Made by a program: the position numbers and the translations under genes
Assembly: GCA_007130675.1 (NCBI GenBank)
Contig: SLSB01000260.1
Span: 1 to 16,797, forward strand
Source: Candidatus Hydrogenedentota bacterium
Lineage (GTDB): Bacteria; Hydrogenedentota; Hydrogenedentia; Hydrogenedentales; SLHB01
DNA: 16,797 nucleotides
Direction of reading: 5' to 3'
In this document: positions 7,706-14,088 of the stretch, in pieces
How the letters are laid out: every line of letters starts with the position of its first letter
Position numbering within the stretch: position 1 is the first letter of the stretch
The notes under the pieces: model-generated
Seen by the model: the letters and a program-made list of their open reading frames with translations, nothing else
The model's database searches: none
Told to the model about the DNA's origin: nothing

Positions 7706-8098
7706 TTGGCAAAGCCGAAGATTCTCATCGTTGACGACGAACCGGATGTGGTCACACTGATCGGGCATGCCCTGGATAGCGAAGGCATGGAAAGTGTGGC
7801 GGCTTATGACGGTATCAGCGCGCTGGATATTGCCGAAAGCGAATCCCCGGACGTAATCCTCCTGGACATTATGATGCCCATGATGAGCGGTTACGAGGTG
7901 TGCCAGCAACTGAAGGCCAATCCCGAGACCCGGCATATCCCGATCATCTGTGTCACGTCAGCGCATAGTACGGAGGCGTTCGCGCGCTGCCGGAGCGTCG
8001 GCGCAAACGCTTTGCTTACGAAGCCATTCTCGCCCGCGGAGCTTGTCGCGCAGATTCAGCGTCAGCTTGCCAAGACCGAAGAACAGGAGACCACCTGA
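7706..8098 (+). CDS. Single-domain response regulator, TTG start, coupled to PilZ gene
   Basis: This 130-residue receiver has the acidic pair Asp10-Asp11 (ILIVDDEPD), phospho-acceptor Asp54 (VILLDIMMP), Thr84 and Lys106 (LTKPF), so the full active site is intact. It ends soon after the fold, with no output domain. I place the start at TTG 7706: AAGGGAG at 7692-7698 is 7 nt upstream and the protein then begins at the usual point just before beta-strand 1. The frame stays open upstream to 7538, but that part overlaps the PilZ gene in another frame. The TTG and tight spacing suggest translational coupling to the PilZ gene. The pair may join phosphorylation signalling to c-di-GMP response, which is inferred from adjacency. 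Confidence 0.92.
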   Translation: MAKPKILIVDDEPDVVTLIGHALDSEGMESVAAYDGISALDIAESESPDVILLDIMMPMMSGYEVCQQLKANPETRHIPIICVTSAHSTEAFARCRSVGANALLTKPFSPAELVAQIQRQLAKTEEQETT

Positions 8099-8156
8099 GT
8101 ATTGTCCTCTCGCAGGGACGGCACCTTGAACGAGCCGTGGTTACTCGCCATCCACC

Positions 8157-8172
8157 GCCCGGCAAGCCGGGC
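8157..8172. repeat. Short GC-rich palindrome followed by ACTCCA (dispersed repeat copy)
   Basis: GCCCGGC-AA-GCCGGGC is a perfect 7-bp stem with an AA loop, followed directly by ACTCCA. The palindrome at 16396-16413 has the same plan: a GC-only stem, an AA loop, and ACTCC straight after it. The two share GGCAAGCC in the centre. This suggests copies of one dispersed intergenic element with compensating stem changes. Confidence 0.55.
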
Positions 8173-8256
8173 ACTCCAGCGAGGCTATTCGCGCATATCT
8201 CACTCTGTTCTCACCGATGCTCGACTGGCGATTTGGCCTCGAGGGTTGACAGGCAA

Positions 8257-8286
8257 TTGAACTGCTCTGCACCCGAATGATATAGT
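8257..8286 (+). promoter_or_regulatory. Candidate extended -10 promoter for pgsA-der-plsY
   Basis: TTGAAC at 8257-8262 is followed by 18 nt and TATAGT at 8281-8286. TG at 8278-8279 is correctly placed for an extended -10 (TGATATAGT). A perfect TTGACA at 8246-8251 lies slightly upstream but is too far from this -10 and has no partner of its own. The leader to the GTG start would be about 110 nt. Confidence 0.45.
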
Positions 8287-8402
8287 CGAACGCGCAAATC
8301 GTTGTTTCGCAAGCATGCGTGAAGAAAAGAGTTGCGCACAGGCGACTGTTTAGAACCGGCATGGGGGAATCCGGGCGTTAGCAGTCCGGCAGAGGCACCA
8401 TC

Positions 8403-8954
8403 GTGACCGTTGCGAACTGGATTACCATTGCCCGTCTATTAGCGATACCGTTTATCGCGGGAAGCATCTGGGCGTTTGCGCCTGGGCGCGAGCAGTGGCG
8501 TGTGATTGCTCTTGTTGCATTTGTGGCGGCGGGCCTGTCGGACGCGCTCGATGGGTATGTCGCGCGTGCGTTCAATCAGAAGTCGCGCATGGGCGCTATC
8601 CTGGACCCGCTTGCAGACAAGCTGCTCATCAACATTACGCTGGTGTTTCTGGCGGTAAACGCAACCTTCGATTATCCGGTGCCGCGCTGGTTTCCCGTCT
8701 TGGTGCTCAGCCGGGATGTGATCATCAGCATGGGCTCTTATGTGCTCAGCGATGTGTACCGCAGGTTGCGGGTGCGGCCACGGCTGTCTGGGAAGCTCAC
8801 AACCGCCGCGCAATTGGCCTATATCGTGGCGGTTCTGATGAACCTTGTGGTAGCGCCGGGGCTGTTGTGGGCTGCGTCTGCGATCACGCTCGTCTCGCTA
8901 ATAGACTACTTTCTTGAAGGGTTGCGCCAAGCGCGCGCCAGAGGAACCGCTTGA
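8403..8954 (+). CDS. pgsA: CDP-alcohol phosphatidyltransferase, PgsA-like
   Basis: This 183-residue membrane enzyme most likely makes phosphatidylglycerol phosphate from CDP-diacylglycerol and glycerol 3-phosphate. The CDP-alcohol phosphotransferase signature D-x2-D-G-x2-A-R-x8-G-x3-D-x3-D is complete: Asp47, Asp50, Gly51, Ala54, Arg55, Gly64, Asp68, Asp72. About six hydrophobic helices surround it. The N-terminal ANWITIARLLAIPF is usual for PgsA. The GTG start at 8403 has AGAGG 7 nt upstream (8391-8395). The last base of its TGA is the first base of the der start codon, so translation is coupled. Closely related enzymes of this family make other phospholipids, so the exact alcohol substrate is not certain. 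Confidence 0.87.
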   Translation: MTVANWITIARLLAIPFIAGSIWAFAPGREQWRVIALVAFVAAGLSDALDGYVARAFNQKSRMGAILDPLADKLLINITLVFLAVNATFDYPVPRWFPVLVLSRDVIISMGSYVLSDVYRRLRVRPRLSGKLTTAAQLAYIVAVLMNLVVAPGLLWAASAITLVSLIDYFLEGLRQARARGTA

Positions 8955-10294
8955 TGCCGAAATCCCACACACTGCCCCTCGTGGCCATTTGCGGCCGCCC
9001 GAATGTGGGCAAATCGACCTTGTTCAACCGCATTGTGGGTAAACAGCACGCGATTGTTCACGGCCAGGAAGGCATTACGCGCGACCGCACCTACGCGGCC
9101 GCCGAGTGGCATGGCAAAGCGTTCCGGCTGGTTGACACCGGCGGCGTGGTCGAGAATCCGGTTGATCCGGTGTCGCACCGGGTGCAGGAACAGGTTCGGA
9201 TGGCCCTCGAGGAGGCCGATGTCATCATTTTCGTAGTGGACGGACAGCAGGAGATCACCCGCACCGACGAGGAGTTGCGCGACGCGCTGTTCAAGTACGG
9301 CAAACCCATCTTCGTGGCCGTGAACAAGCTCGATAACGAACGGCTGCAACTCAATCTAGCGGAATTTTATGGGCTTGGCCTGGGCGAACCGCTTGCGCTC
9401 TCGTCGAGTCATGGGTACGGCGTCGATGATCTTATGCAGACGGTCGTGGCAGCGTTGCCCGAGGGCGCGGCTGCCCCCGAGAAGGACGAACAGACCACTA
9501 GAATCGCGGTCATCGGAAAACCCAATGTGGGAAAGTCGTCGTTTGTGAACGCCATCCTCAACACCGAGCGCACGATTGTTGATGATAAGCCCGGCACGAC
9601 GCGCGACGCCATTGACGTGGAGGTGGTGTGGGACGGGCGCCCGTATGTGCTCATAGACACCGCGGGTATGCGGCGCAAGGCCGGGGTCAAGGAGGCCGTC
9701 GAGCATTTCAGCATCAGCAGGTCGCTGCGGGCCGTGCGCCGCGCCGATGTGTGCCTCGTGCTTATCGATGCGACCGAGGGCATTACGGAACAGGACAAGC
9801 GCATCCTGTTTTATGTGCGTGAGCACGGGGCGGGCATGGTGCTCGTGTGGACCAAGTGGGATCTGATCGAGGACAAGGATCAGCGGTTCAAGGAACTGGC
9901 CGGCGAAATGGATTTGAAAGCGCCCTTTCTACATTACGTGCCCTCGATCACCGTTTCGAACACCACGCGGCAGCGCCTTTTCAAGACGTTCGAGCTGGTG
10001 GATCAGGTGGCCGCCGAGGCGGCCAAACGCATCCCCACGCCGGAGTTGAACCGGTTTTTCGAGGACTTGCGGGCGCACGACGTTGCGGCGGCTCAAAAGG
10101 GCAAGCGCGCCAAAGTGCTTTATGCGACACAAACCGGAGACAAGCCGGTGGCCTTTGTGCTTTTTGTGAACCAGAAGCGATTGTTTCATTTCAGTTATCT
10201 GCGTTTCATCGAGAATCGCCTGCGCGAGCGTTTCGGATTTCAGGGGGTCCCGATACGCATCGAACTGCGCGAGGAAAGTAGGAAGGGCCGATGA
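8954..10294 (+). CDS. der: Ribosome-assembly GTPase Der (EngA)
   Basis: This 446-residue protein has the layout peculiar to Der: two GTPase domains in tandem and a C-terminal KH-like domain. It acts in 50S subunit maturation. Domain 1 has GRPNVGKS (14-21), DTGG (61-64) and NKLD (124-127). Domain 2 has GKPNVGKS (188-195), DTAG (235-238) and TKWD (300-303). The last motif is normally NKWD; Thr in place of Asn is unusual at the guanine-recognition position. The KH-like region runs from about 360 to the end, with VNQKRLFHFSYLRFIENRLR near 405-424. ATG 8954 overlaps the preceding stop by one base; a TTG at 8951 is also in frame, but the ATG is more likely. It overlaps plsY by four bases (ATGA), an adjacency seen in other bacteria. 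Confidence 0.97.
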   Translation: MPKSHTLPLVAICGRPNVGKSTLFNRIVGKQHAIVHGQEGITRDRTYAAAEWHGKAFRLVDTGGVVENPVDPVSHRVQEQVRMALEEADVIIFVVDGQQEITRTDEELRDALFKYGKPIFVAVNKLDNERLQLNLAEFYGLGLGEPLALSSSHGYGVDDLMQTVVAALPEGAAAPEKDEQTTRIAVIGKPNVGKSSFVNAILNTERTIVDDKPGTTRDAIDVEVVWDGRPYVLIDTAGMRRKAGVKEAVEHFSISRSLRAVRRADVCLVLIDATEGITEQDKRILFYVREHGAGMVLVWTKWDLIEDKDQRFKELAGEMDLKAPFLHYVPSITVSNTTRQRLFKTFELVDQVAAEAAKRIPTPELNRFFEDLRAHDVAAAQKGKRAKVLYATQTGDKPVAFVLFVNQKRLFHFSYLRFIENRLRERFGFQGVPIRIELREESRKGR

Positions 10295-10914
10295 GTTGGC
10301 AGGTGTTGGCGGCGGTGGGGGTTTCGTATGTGGTGGGCTCGGTGCCCACCGGGCTTTGGTTTGGCCAATGGGTGCGCGGGATCGACATACGCGAGCATGG
10401 CAGCCGCAACATCGGGGCCACCAACACCCTCCGCGTGCTCGGGAAGAAGCTCGGGGCCGTGGCCCTGGCCGGCGACGTGGGAAAGGGCTTGATTGCGGTG
10501 CTTCTCGTCGCGCGTTTGGACGCGGAATGGCCCTACACAGCGCTCGCCTGCGGTGTGGCGGCCATTGTCGGGCATATCGCGCCCGTATTTCTCAAGTTCA
10601 AAGGCGGCAAGGGCGTCGCCACCAGCACCGGTGTGTTTCTCGCGCTGGCGCCTGCGGCCACCCTCATTGCGGCAGTGGTTTTCGGCGGGGTTGTCTATGG
10701 AACGCGCATGGTGAGCGCGGCCAGTCTCTCGGCCGCCGCCGCGCTGCTACTCGCCGTCAGTGTGCTTCCACATGGCTGGGCGACGTTTCCCACACACACG
10801 TTACCTGAAGGCTGGGCATTGCGCATCGCCGCAGCCGTGGTGGCATGCCTGGTTGTGATACGGCACCGGACCAATCTCCAGCGTATTCTGAAAGGCGAGG
10901 AGCACCGCTTCTGA
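10291..10914 (+). CDS. plsY: Glycerol-3-phosphate acyltransferase PlsY
   Basis: This 207-residue membrane protein is the acyl-phosphate-dependent glycerol-3-phosphate acyltransferase, which makes lysophosphatidic acid as the first step of phospholipid synthesis. The conserved loops are present: SRNIGATN (38-45), KFKGGKGVATS (102-112) and a C-terminal RHRTNLQRILKGEE. Several hydrophobic helices fit a multi-pass inner-membrane protein of family length. Its ATG lies within the ATGA overlap with der, so it is translationally coupled. With the PgsA-like gene the operon supplies two phospholipid steps. The often-linked gpsA is absent, and the following gene is on the other strand. Confidence 0.96.
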   Translation: MSWQVLAAVGVSYVVGSVPTGLWFGQWVRGIDIREHGSRNIGATNTLRVLGKKLGAVALAGDVGKGLIAVLLVARLDAEWPYTALACGVAAIVGHIAPVFLKFKGGKGVATSTGVFLALAPAATLIAAVVFGGVVYGTRMVSAASLSAAAALLLAVSVLPHGWATFPTHTLPEGWALRIAAAVVACLVVIRHRTNLQRILKGEEHRF

Positions 10915-10972
10915 ATCCCTGCGCCGCCCTCCGTCCTGCTCGAGCGATGCCACCGCGGCCGTGGAGCATGTG

Positions 10973-10985
10973 CGGTCAGTGACCG
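10973..10985. repeat. 13-nt palindrome between plsY and the convergent lipoprotein gene
   Basis: CGGTCA-G-TGACCG is a perfect palindrome in the 99-bp convergent gap, with a T-run (TTTTT near 11001-11005) about 15 nt further on. The T-run is too far for a standard intrinsic terminator, so its role is unclear; it could be a protein site or part of a weak transcript end. Confidence 0.25.
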
Positions 10986-11013
10986 TGCAGGGATTGTGTC
11001 TTTTTCCCGCAGT

Positions 11014-11415
11014 TCAGTTTTCTGTCTCGGTGTCTTCGTCCTCGCCTTCGGACTCGGGTTCTTCTTCGGTCCCTGGCCGCGGAATTTGGGATGGCATATC
11101 CCGTCTCGCGCCGCCCCACTTCATTTCGTAGCGAAGCTGCACGCGTGGCTCGCCGCCTCTCACGTCCACGTCGGCACGAACCCGCTCGCCGCCGACTTCG
11201 ACTCTGGGTCTTCCGCGCTCATCGGTTCCAACGCGCACTGCGTCGTCTTCATCGCCGATTATGGTGCCTCTCGCTCTCTCTCTCGTTCTCTGCTCGGCTC
11301 GCGCGGCCTCGGTTTCCCTGCGCCATTGTTCAGTAAACGCAGGCGAGGAGTCTTTGGTGCGGGTGCACGCACCCGCAATCACTGTCAGCACCAGAATGGC
11401 CGCCATCTTGTTCAT
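11014..11415 (-). CDS. Small predicted lipoprotein with acidic C-terminal tail
   Basis: This 133-residue protein starts with Met-Asn-Lys, a hydrophobic run and the lipobox-like IAGAC, with Cys17 as the likely lipidated residue, so it should be membrane anchored. Residues 25-50 are rich in Arg and Glu and may form a charged helix; 60-100 look like short beta strands. The C terminus (about 117-133) is almost all Glu and Asp. I recognise no family. I chose ATG 11413-11415 over an in-frame ATG at 11449-11451 because the TATAAT at 11462-11467 would start transcription at about that upstream codon and because the shorter form has the proper lipoprotein signal. The gene contains (CT)5C at 11274-11284. 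Confidence 0.7.
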   Translation of the reverse strand: MNKMAAILVLTVIAGACTRTKDSSPAFTEQWRRETEAARAEQRTRERARGTIIGDEDDAVRVGTDERGRPRVEVGGERVRADVDVRGGEPRVQLRYEMKWGGARRDMPSQIPRPGTEEEPESEGEDEDTETEN

Positions 11416-11461
11416 TGTGAGAAACCTGTGTTGATAGTGAAACTGCGCCATGTGCCCACCT

Positions 11462-11467
11462 ATTATA
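11462..11467 (-). promoter_or_regulatory. Candidate -10 box for the lipoprotein gene
   Basis: The minus strand reads TATAAT here, a perfect -10, about 47 bp upstream of the chosen start codon at 11415. No good -35 is seen at 16-18 bp. The predicted start near 11455 leaves a leader of about 40 nt. Confidence 0.4.
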
Positions 11468-11611
11468 CCGCCGCGGCTGCGAAGACTTACACCTGAATCC
11501 CGCCGCCTCGGCCTTTTCTGTCACAATTCGCACCACGTACTGTTTCGTGCCGCCCTCCCCTGCTCCACGTCGTGTGCATGCGAGGGTGTATCATCAGCTG
11601 GCAAGCAGGAA

Positions 11612-11881
11612 TCAGCCGGCGCCGCTCTTCAAGTCTTCGACGAGCGCCACATAGGCTTCTTTCGCCTCAGCCTGACTCAGCCCTTTGAGAGCGGACCAAG
11701 CTTCGTGTTTGGCCTTTCCGACGAAATCCAGAATACCCGGCCGCGGTTTCGTACAGTCACCTTCCTTTCCCTGCTTGTACAACGCATATAGCCGAAGCTT
11801 CACAGCATCTTCCGGCGCTTTGGGAAGCTGCGTGACGTCTACAGCCGCCTGTTCAAACCGTGCATCAAGGTCTTCCGCCAT
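11612..11881 (-). CDS. Acyl-CoA-binding protein (ACBP family)
   Basis: This 89-residue protein matches the acyl-CoA-binding domain in length and sequence. It starts with LDARFEQAAVDVTQLP, then has LRLYALYKQGKEGDC, LDFVGKAKHEAWSALKGLS and EAKEAYVALVEDL, the classic four-helix pattern with conserved Tyr, Lys and Trp contacts to the CoA and acyl chain. ACBPs are soluble and carry long-chain acyl-CoA esters; they are universal in eukaryotes and patchy in bacteria. The start is ATG 11881 with AAAGGAGG about 9 nt upstream; the frame is open further up to 11995, but that part is not family-like. It is divergent from the prepilin-like gene, with a 197-bp spacer between the two start codons. I see no clear promoter of its own. 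Confidence 0.92.
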   Translation of the reverse strand: MAEDLDARFEQAAVDVTQLPKAPEDAVKLRLYALYKQGKEGDCTKPRPGILDFVGKAKHEAWSALKGLSQAEAKEAYVALVEDLKSGAG

Positions 11882-11988
11882 TGTAGTGTTCCTCCTTTGT
11901 TTGCGACCGCTGCCCTGTGTCCTTCCATTACCGTTGTAACCTACCAGCGCGTTTTGCGCAAGATCCATCGCAAAGCCCCCCTTAAGCC

Positions 11989-12017
11989 TTGACAATTCTG
12001 ACGTCGGGTCATATTAT
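11989..12017 (+). promoter_or_regulatory. Strong sigma70-type promoter for the prepilin-like gene
   Basis: TTGACA at 11989-11994, a perfect -35, is followed by exactly 17 nt and TATTAT at 12012-12017, one mismatch from the -10 consensus. Transcription would start near 12024, giving a leader of about 55 nt. It is the closest to consensus of the promoters seen in this window, which suggests strong expression. Confidence 0.8.
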
Positions 12018-12078
12018 GCGCACATGTGTGTCCGGGGGGTCTGGATGCACGGAAACCAAAGTATGGAGGATTGATGCA

Positions 12079-13032
12079 ATGAAGAGACGTGGATTTACCT
12101 TGATCGAGCTGTTGGTTGTGATTGCTATCATCGGCATCCTGGCGGCGATTCTGCTGCCGGCACTTGCCCGTGCGCGCGAGGCGGCGAGGCGCGCAGCCTG
12201 CGCCAACAACCTCAAACAGTTTGGCCTCATCTTCAAGATGTACGCCAACGAGAGCAGAGGCGAGAAATACCCGCCCATGGCCAAATTTCACGCCGGGTCG
12301 TATTCCCCTGGCGCCCCCGAGCAACAAGTGAACTCGAATCACATGTTTCCGGACGGCCCGATGCTGTACCCCGAATACTGGACCGACGTCAACATTGCAC
12401 GGTGTCCGTCCGACGTTGGCGCAGATACACGCAACTACTGGCAGAATGCCTTCGGCGGCGATCCAATCCGCCCGGAAAAGTTCTGGAACATTTCGTACAA
12501 TTATCTTGGCTGGGCATTCATGCCGTCGCATTACCTTGCCCCGGGCGTGGATGAAAACAAGTATCCCATGGATTTGATTGCCGACCTTCACCCCGACTTT
12601 CTTGGAATCGGCATGGGCTCGGGTCCCATGTACGACGCGCTGTCCGGTGGCCTTCCTATCGGTACGTCAGTATCACTGAGCGAAAGCGCGTTCTGGAACA
12701 GCCTGCACGAGGGCGACATTGGCCTGAGCGACGGCCAAACCGTCTACCGGCTGCGTGAAGGTATCGAGCGGTTCTTTATTACGGACATCAATAACCCCGC
12801 CGCCGGCAGCAAAGCGCAGAGCGAGATTGCGGTCATGTGGGATACGGCCATTGTCGCCGTTTCGCCTCTGTCGGACAGCCGTCCCTCGTTCAACCACATT
12901 CCTGGCGGGGGCAACGCGGTCTATATGGATGGCCACGTCAAGTTCATCCGGTATCCGGGCGAGTTCCCCATCAACGCCACGTGGTCGCAGGTAATGACGC
13001 AAATGATGGTTGCGATGGATCCATACGGCTGA
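12079..13032 (+). CDS. Prepilin-like protein with C-terminal 'H...DG' domain (DUF1559-like)
   Basis: This 317-residue protein has a type IV prepilin/pseudopilin leader. MKRRG is followed by FTLIELLVVIAIIGILAAIL; cleavage after Gly5 would leave methylated Phe6 with Glu10 at position +5, as in true pilins. The C-terminal block FNHIPGGGNAVYMDGHVKF (271-289) matches the processing-associated 'H-X9-DG' motif of the planctomycete-type proteins, but His273 and Asp284 are separated by ten residues, not nine. The middle is rich in aromatic and Gly residues. Such proteins occur in many copies per genome in PVC-like bacteria; their job is not settled. TGGAGG at 12064-12069, 9 nt before ATG 12079, supports the start over an upstream TTG at 11989. 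A strong promoter precedes the gene and a terminator follows it, so it is a single-gene unit. Confidence 0.93.
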   Translation: MKRRGFTLIELLVVIAIIGILAAILLPALARAREAARRAACANNLKQFGLIFKMYANESRGEKYPPMAKFHAGSYSPGAPEQQVNSNHMFPDGPMLYPEYWTDVNIARCPSDVGADTRNYWQNAFGGDPIRPEKFWNISYNYLGWAFMPSHYLAPGVDENKYPMDLIADLHPDFLGIGMGSGPMYDALSGGLPIGTSVSLSESAFWNSLHEGDIGLSDGQTVYRLREGIERFFITDINNPAAGSKAQSEIAVMWDTAIVAVSPLSDSRPSFNHIPGGGNAVYMDGHVKFIRYPGEFPINATWSQVMTQMMVAMDPYG

Positions 13033-13107
13033 TACCGCAGCCTTGGCACCCCCTGTGGCGCCGCGAGAGGCCAGTGGCTTCAGGGTAGACAGCTTTAAGG
13101 AGCAATT

Positions 13108-13167
13108 CGGCCCGGGCGGGGGCATTACGGTAGACAGTGCCGTACCTTTGTCTGGGCCGTTTTTTTT
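13108..13167 (+). terminator. Intrinsic terminator after the prepilin-like gene
   Basis: GGGCCG at 13154-13159 is followed at once by eight T (13160-13167). It can pair with CGGCCC at 13108-13113, enclosing a smaller TACGG/CCGTA hairpin (13126-13130 and 13140-13144). Alternatively a compact hairpin forms from AGACA (13132-13136) and TGTCT (13149-13153), extended by CGG/CCG. Either fold sits directly against the T-run. Confidence 0.7.
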
Positions 13168-13188
13168 GTCGCCATTCCGTGGTGGTTC

Positions 13189-13219
13189 TTGCGCATGACA
13201 GTGTGAAAATGCGTATACT
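13189..13219 (+). promoter_or_regulatory. Weak promoter candidate for the TetR-family gene
   Basis: TATACT at 13214-13219 is a good -10. The best -35, TTGCGC at 13189-13194, has a 19-bp spacer, longer than ideal. No palindromic autoregulatory operator stands out around it. Confidence 0.3.
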
Positions 13220-13335
13220 GTGTCCGGATCGACCATGGTTTCGAGGCTTCGGTGTGCAGCCGCCGCCCTCGATTCGTTTGGGGTGTGGCCGATGGTGGTG
13301 AGTGTTTCCTCTTCCTATCTGCTGGAGGCATTTTC

Positions 13336-14088
13336 GTGACCTCGATAGACAGTCAGCTATCTCCGAAACAACGCGAGATTCGCGAGCGGGAGGAACTTAT
13401 CCTCGAGGTTGCCCGCGAGATGTTTCTCGAGGAAGGCTATTACAACCTCACGATGGGCAAGATTGCCAAGCGTATCCAGTGCGCCAAGGGCACGGTCTAC
13501 CTCCATTTTCCCTGTAAGGAAGACGTCATTGTCGCATTGGCCGAGCGCGCGCATCAGCGCCGATATGCCATGTTTCAGCGGGCCATGGCGTTCGAGGGCC
13601 GCAGCCGCGAGCGGATGTTGGCATTCGCGCTGGCGGGCGAATACTTCGTGCGTCTGTATCCCGGTGACATGCAGATAATCAAGACAATCACCCGCTCGTT
13701 CCGCAAGAAGGTGTCTGCGGAACGGGTAATGCGCTTCGAGACACTCGAACAGCAGGTGATCGACTATCTTGTGCGCATGGTCGCACAGGGTGTGACGGAA
13801 GGCGATCTTGTGCTCGAACCGGGCATGAGCACCGGCAGAGTTGTCTGGGGGCTGTGGGCTCTTGCCGACGGCGCCTACGGCATCATTCTCAGCGGTGTGT
13901 CGCTGGATGCGGTGGGGGTGAGCGATCCGTGGGCGTTGCTGACCCTGTTCATCAACCGGCTGAGTGACAGCTTTGGCTGGCGGCCGCTTTCTGGCGAGTG
14001 GGATTATGAAGCATCGCTCGAGCGTATCAGGCGCGAGGTGTTCCCCGAAGAGGCGCGAGAACTGGGCGAGCTGGTTGGCGAGGGGTGA
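13336..14088 (+). CDS. TetR/AcrR-family transcriptional regulator
   Basis: This 250-residue protein has the TetR DNA-binding region at about 18-65: ILEVAREMFLEEGYYNLTM, then the helix-turn-helix KIAKRIQCAKGTVYLHFPCKE at about 42-62, very close to the usual 'G.IY.HF..KE' end. The remaining 185 residues are mostly helical and would form the ligand-binding and dimer domain; I cannot name the ligand. It is longer than the common 190-210 residues. The GTG start at 13336 has TGGAGG 7 nt upstream (13323-13328); an in-frame upstream extension to 13252 is not family-like. It follows the prepilin gene's terminator, so it is a separate unit. No efflux or catabolic gene lies beside it, so its targets are unknown. 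Confidence 0.93.
   Translation: MTSIDSQLSPKQREIREREELILEVAREMFLEEGYYNLTMGKIAKRIQCAKGTVYLHFPCKEDVIVALAERAHQRRYAMFQRAMAFEGRSRERMLAFALAGEYFVRLYPGDMQIIKTITRSFRKKVSAERVMRFETLEQQVIDYLVRMVAQGVTEGDLVLEPGMSTGRVVWGLWALADGAYGIILSGVSLDAVGVSDPWALLTLFINRLSDSFGWRPLSGEWDYEASLERIRREVFPEEARELGELVGEG

Larger units (their letters stand above)
8099..8402. other. 304-bp intergenic region with a repeat copy and a promoter
   Basis: No gene is supported here. The left half holds a short palindrome at 8157-8172 related to one at 16396-16413. The right half holds a promoter candidate at 8257-8286 for the following operon. I see no T-tailed hairpin that would end the PilZ-regulator transcript. Confidence 0.5.

Noticed and set aside
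7078..7788. Minus-strand open frame (236 codons) across the PilZ gene
   Set aside because: It overlaps the PilZ gene and the start of the receiver gene, and shows no recognisable fold.
8246..8251. Perfect TTGACA as the -35 of the pgsA operon
   Set aside because: No -10-like hexamer lies 16-18 bp downstream; TTGAAC at 8257 pairs better with the extended -10 at 8281.
10950..11005. Intrinsic terminator after plsY
   Set aside because: The palindrome at 10973-10985 has almost no loop and is about 15 nt from the T-run, so it does not fit the usual structure.
11941..12591. Minus-strand open frame (216 codons) over the prepilin-like gene
   Set aside because: It would run over a near-consensus promoter and a gene with an unmistakable pilin leader; the translation has no domain.
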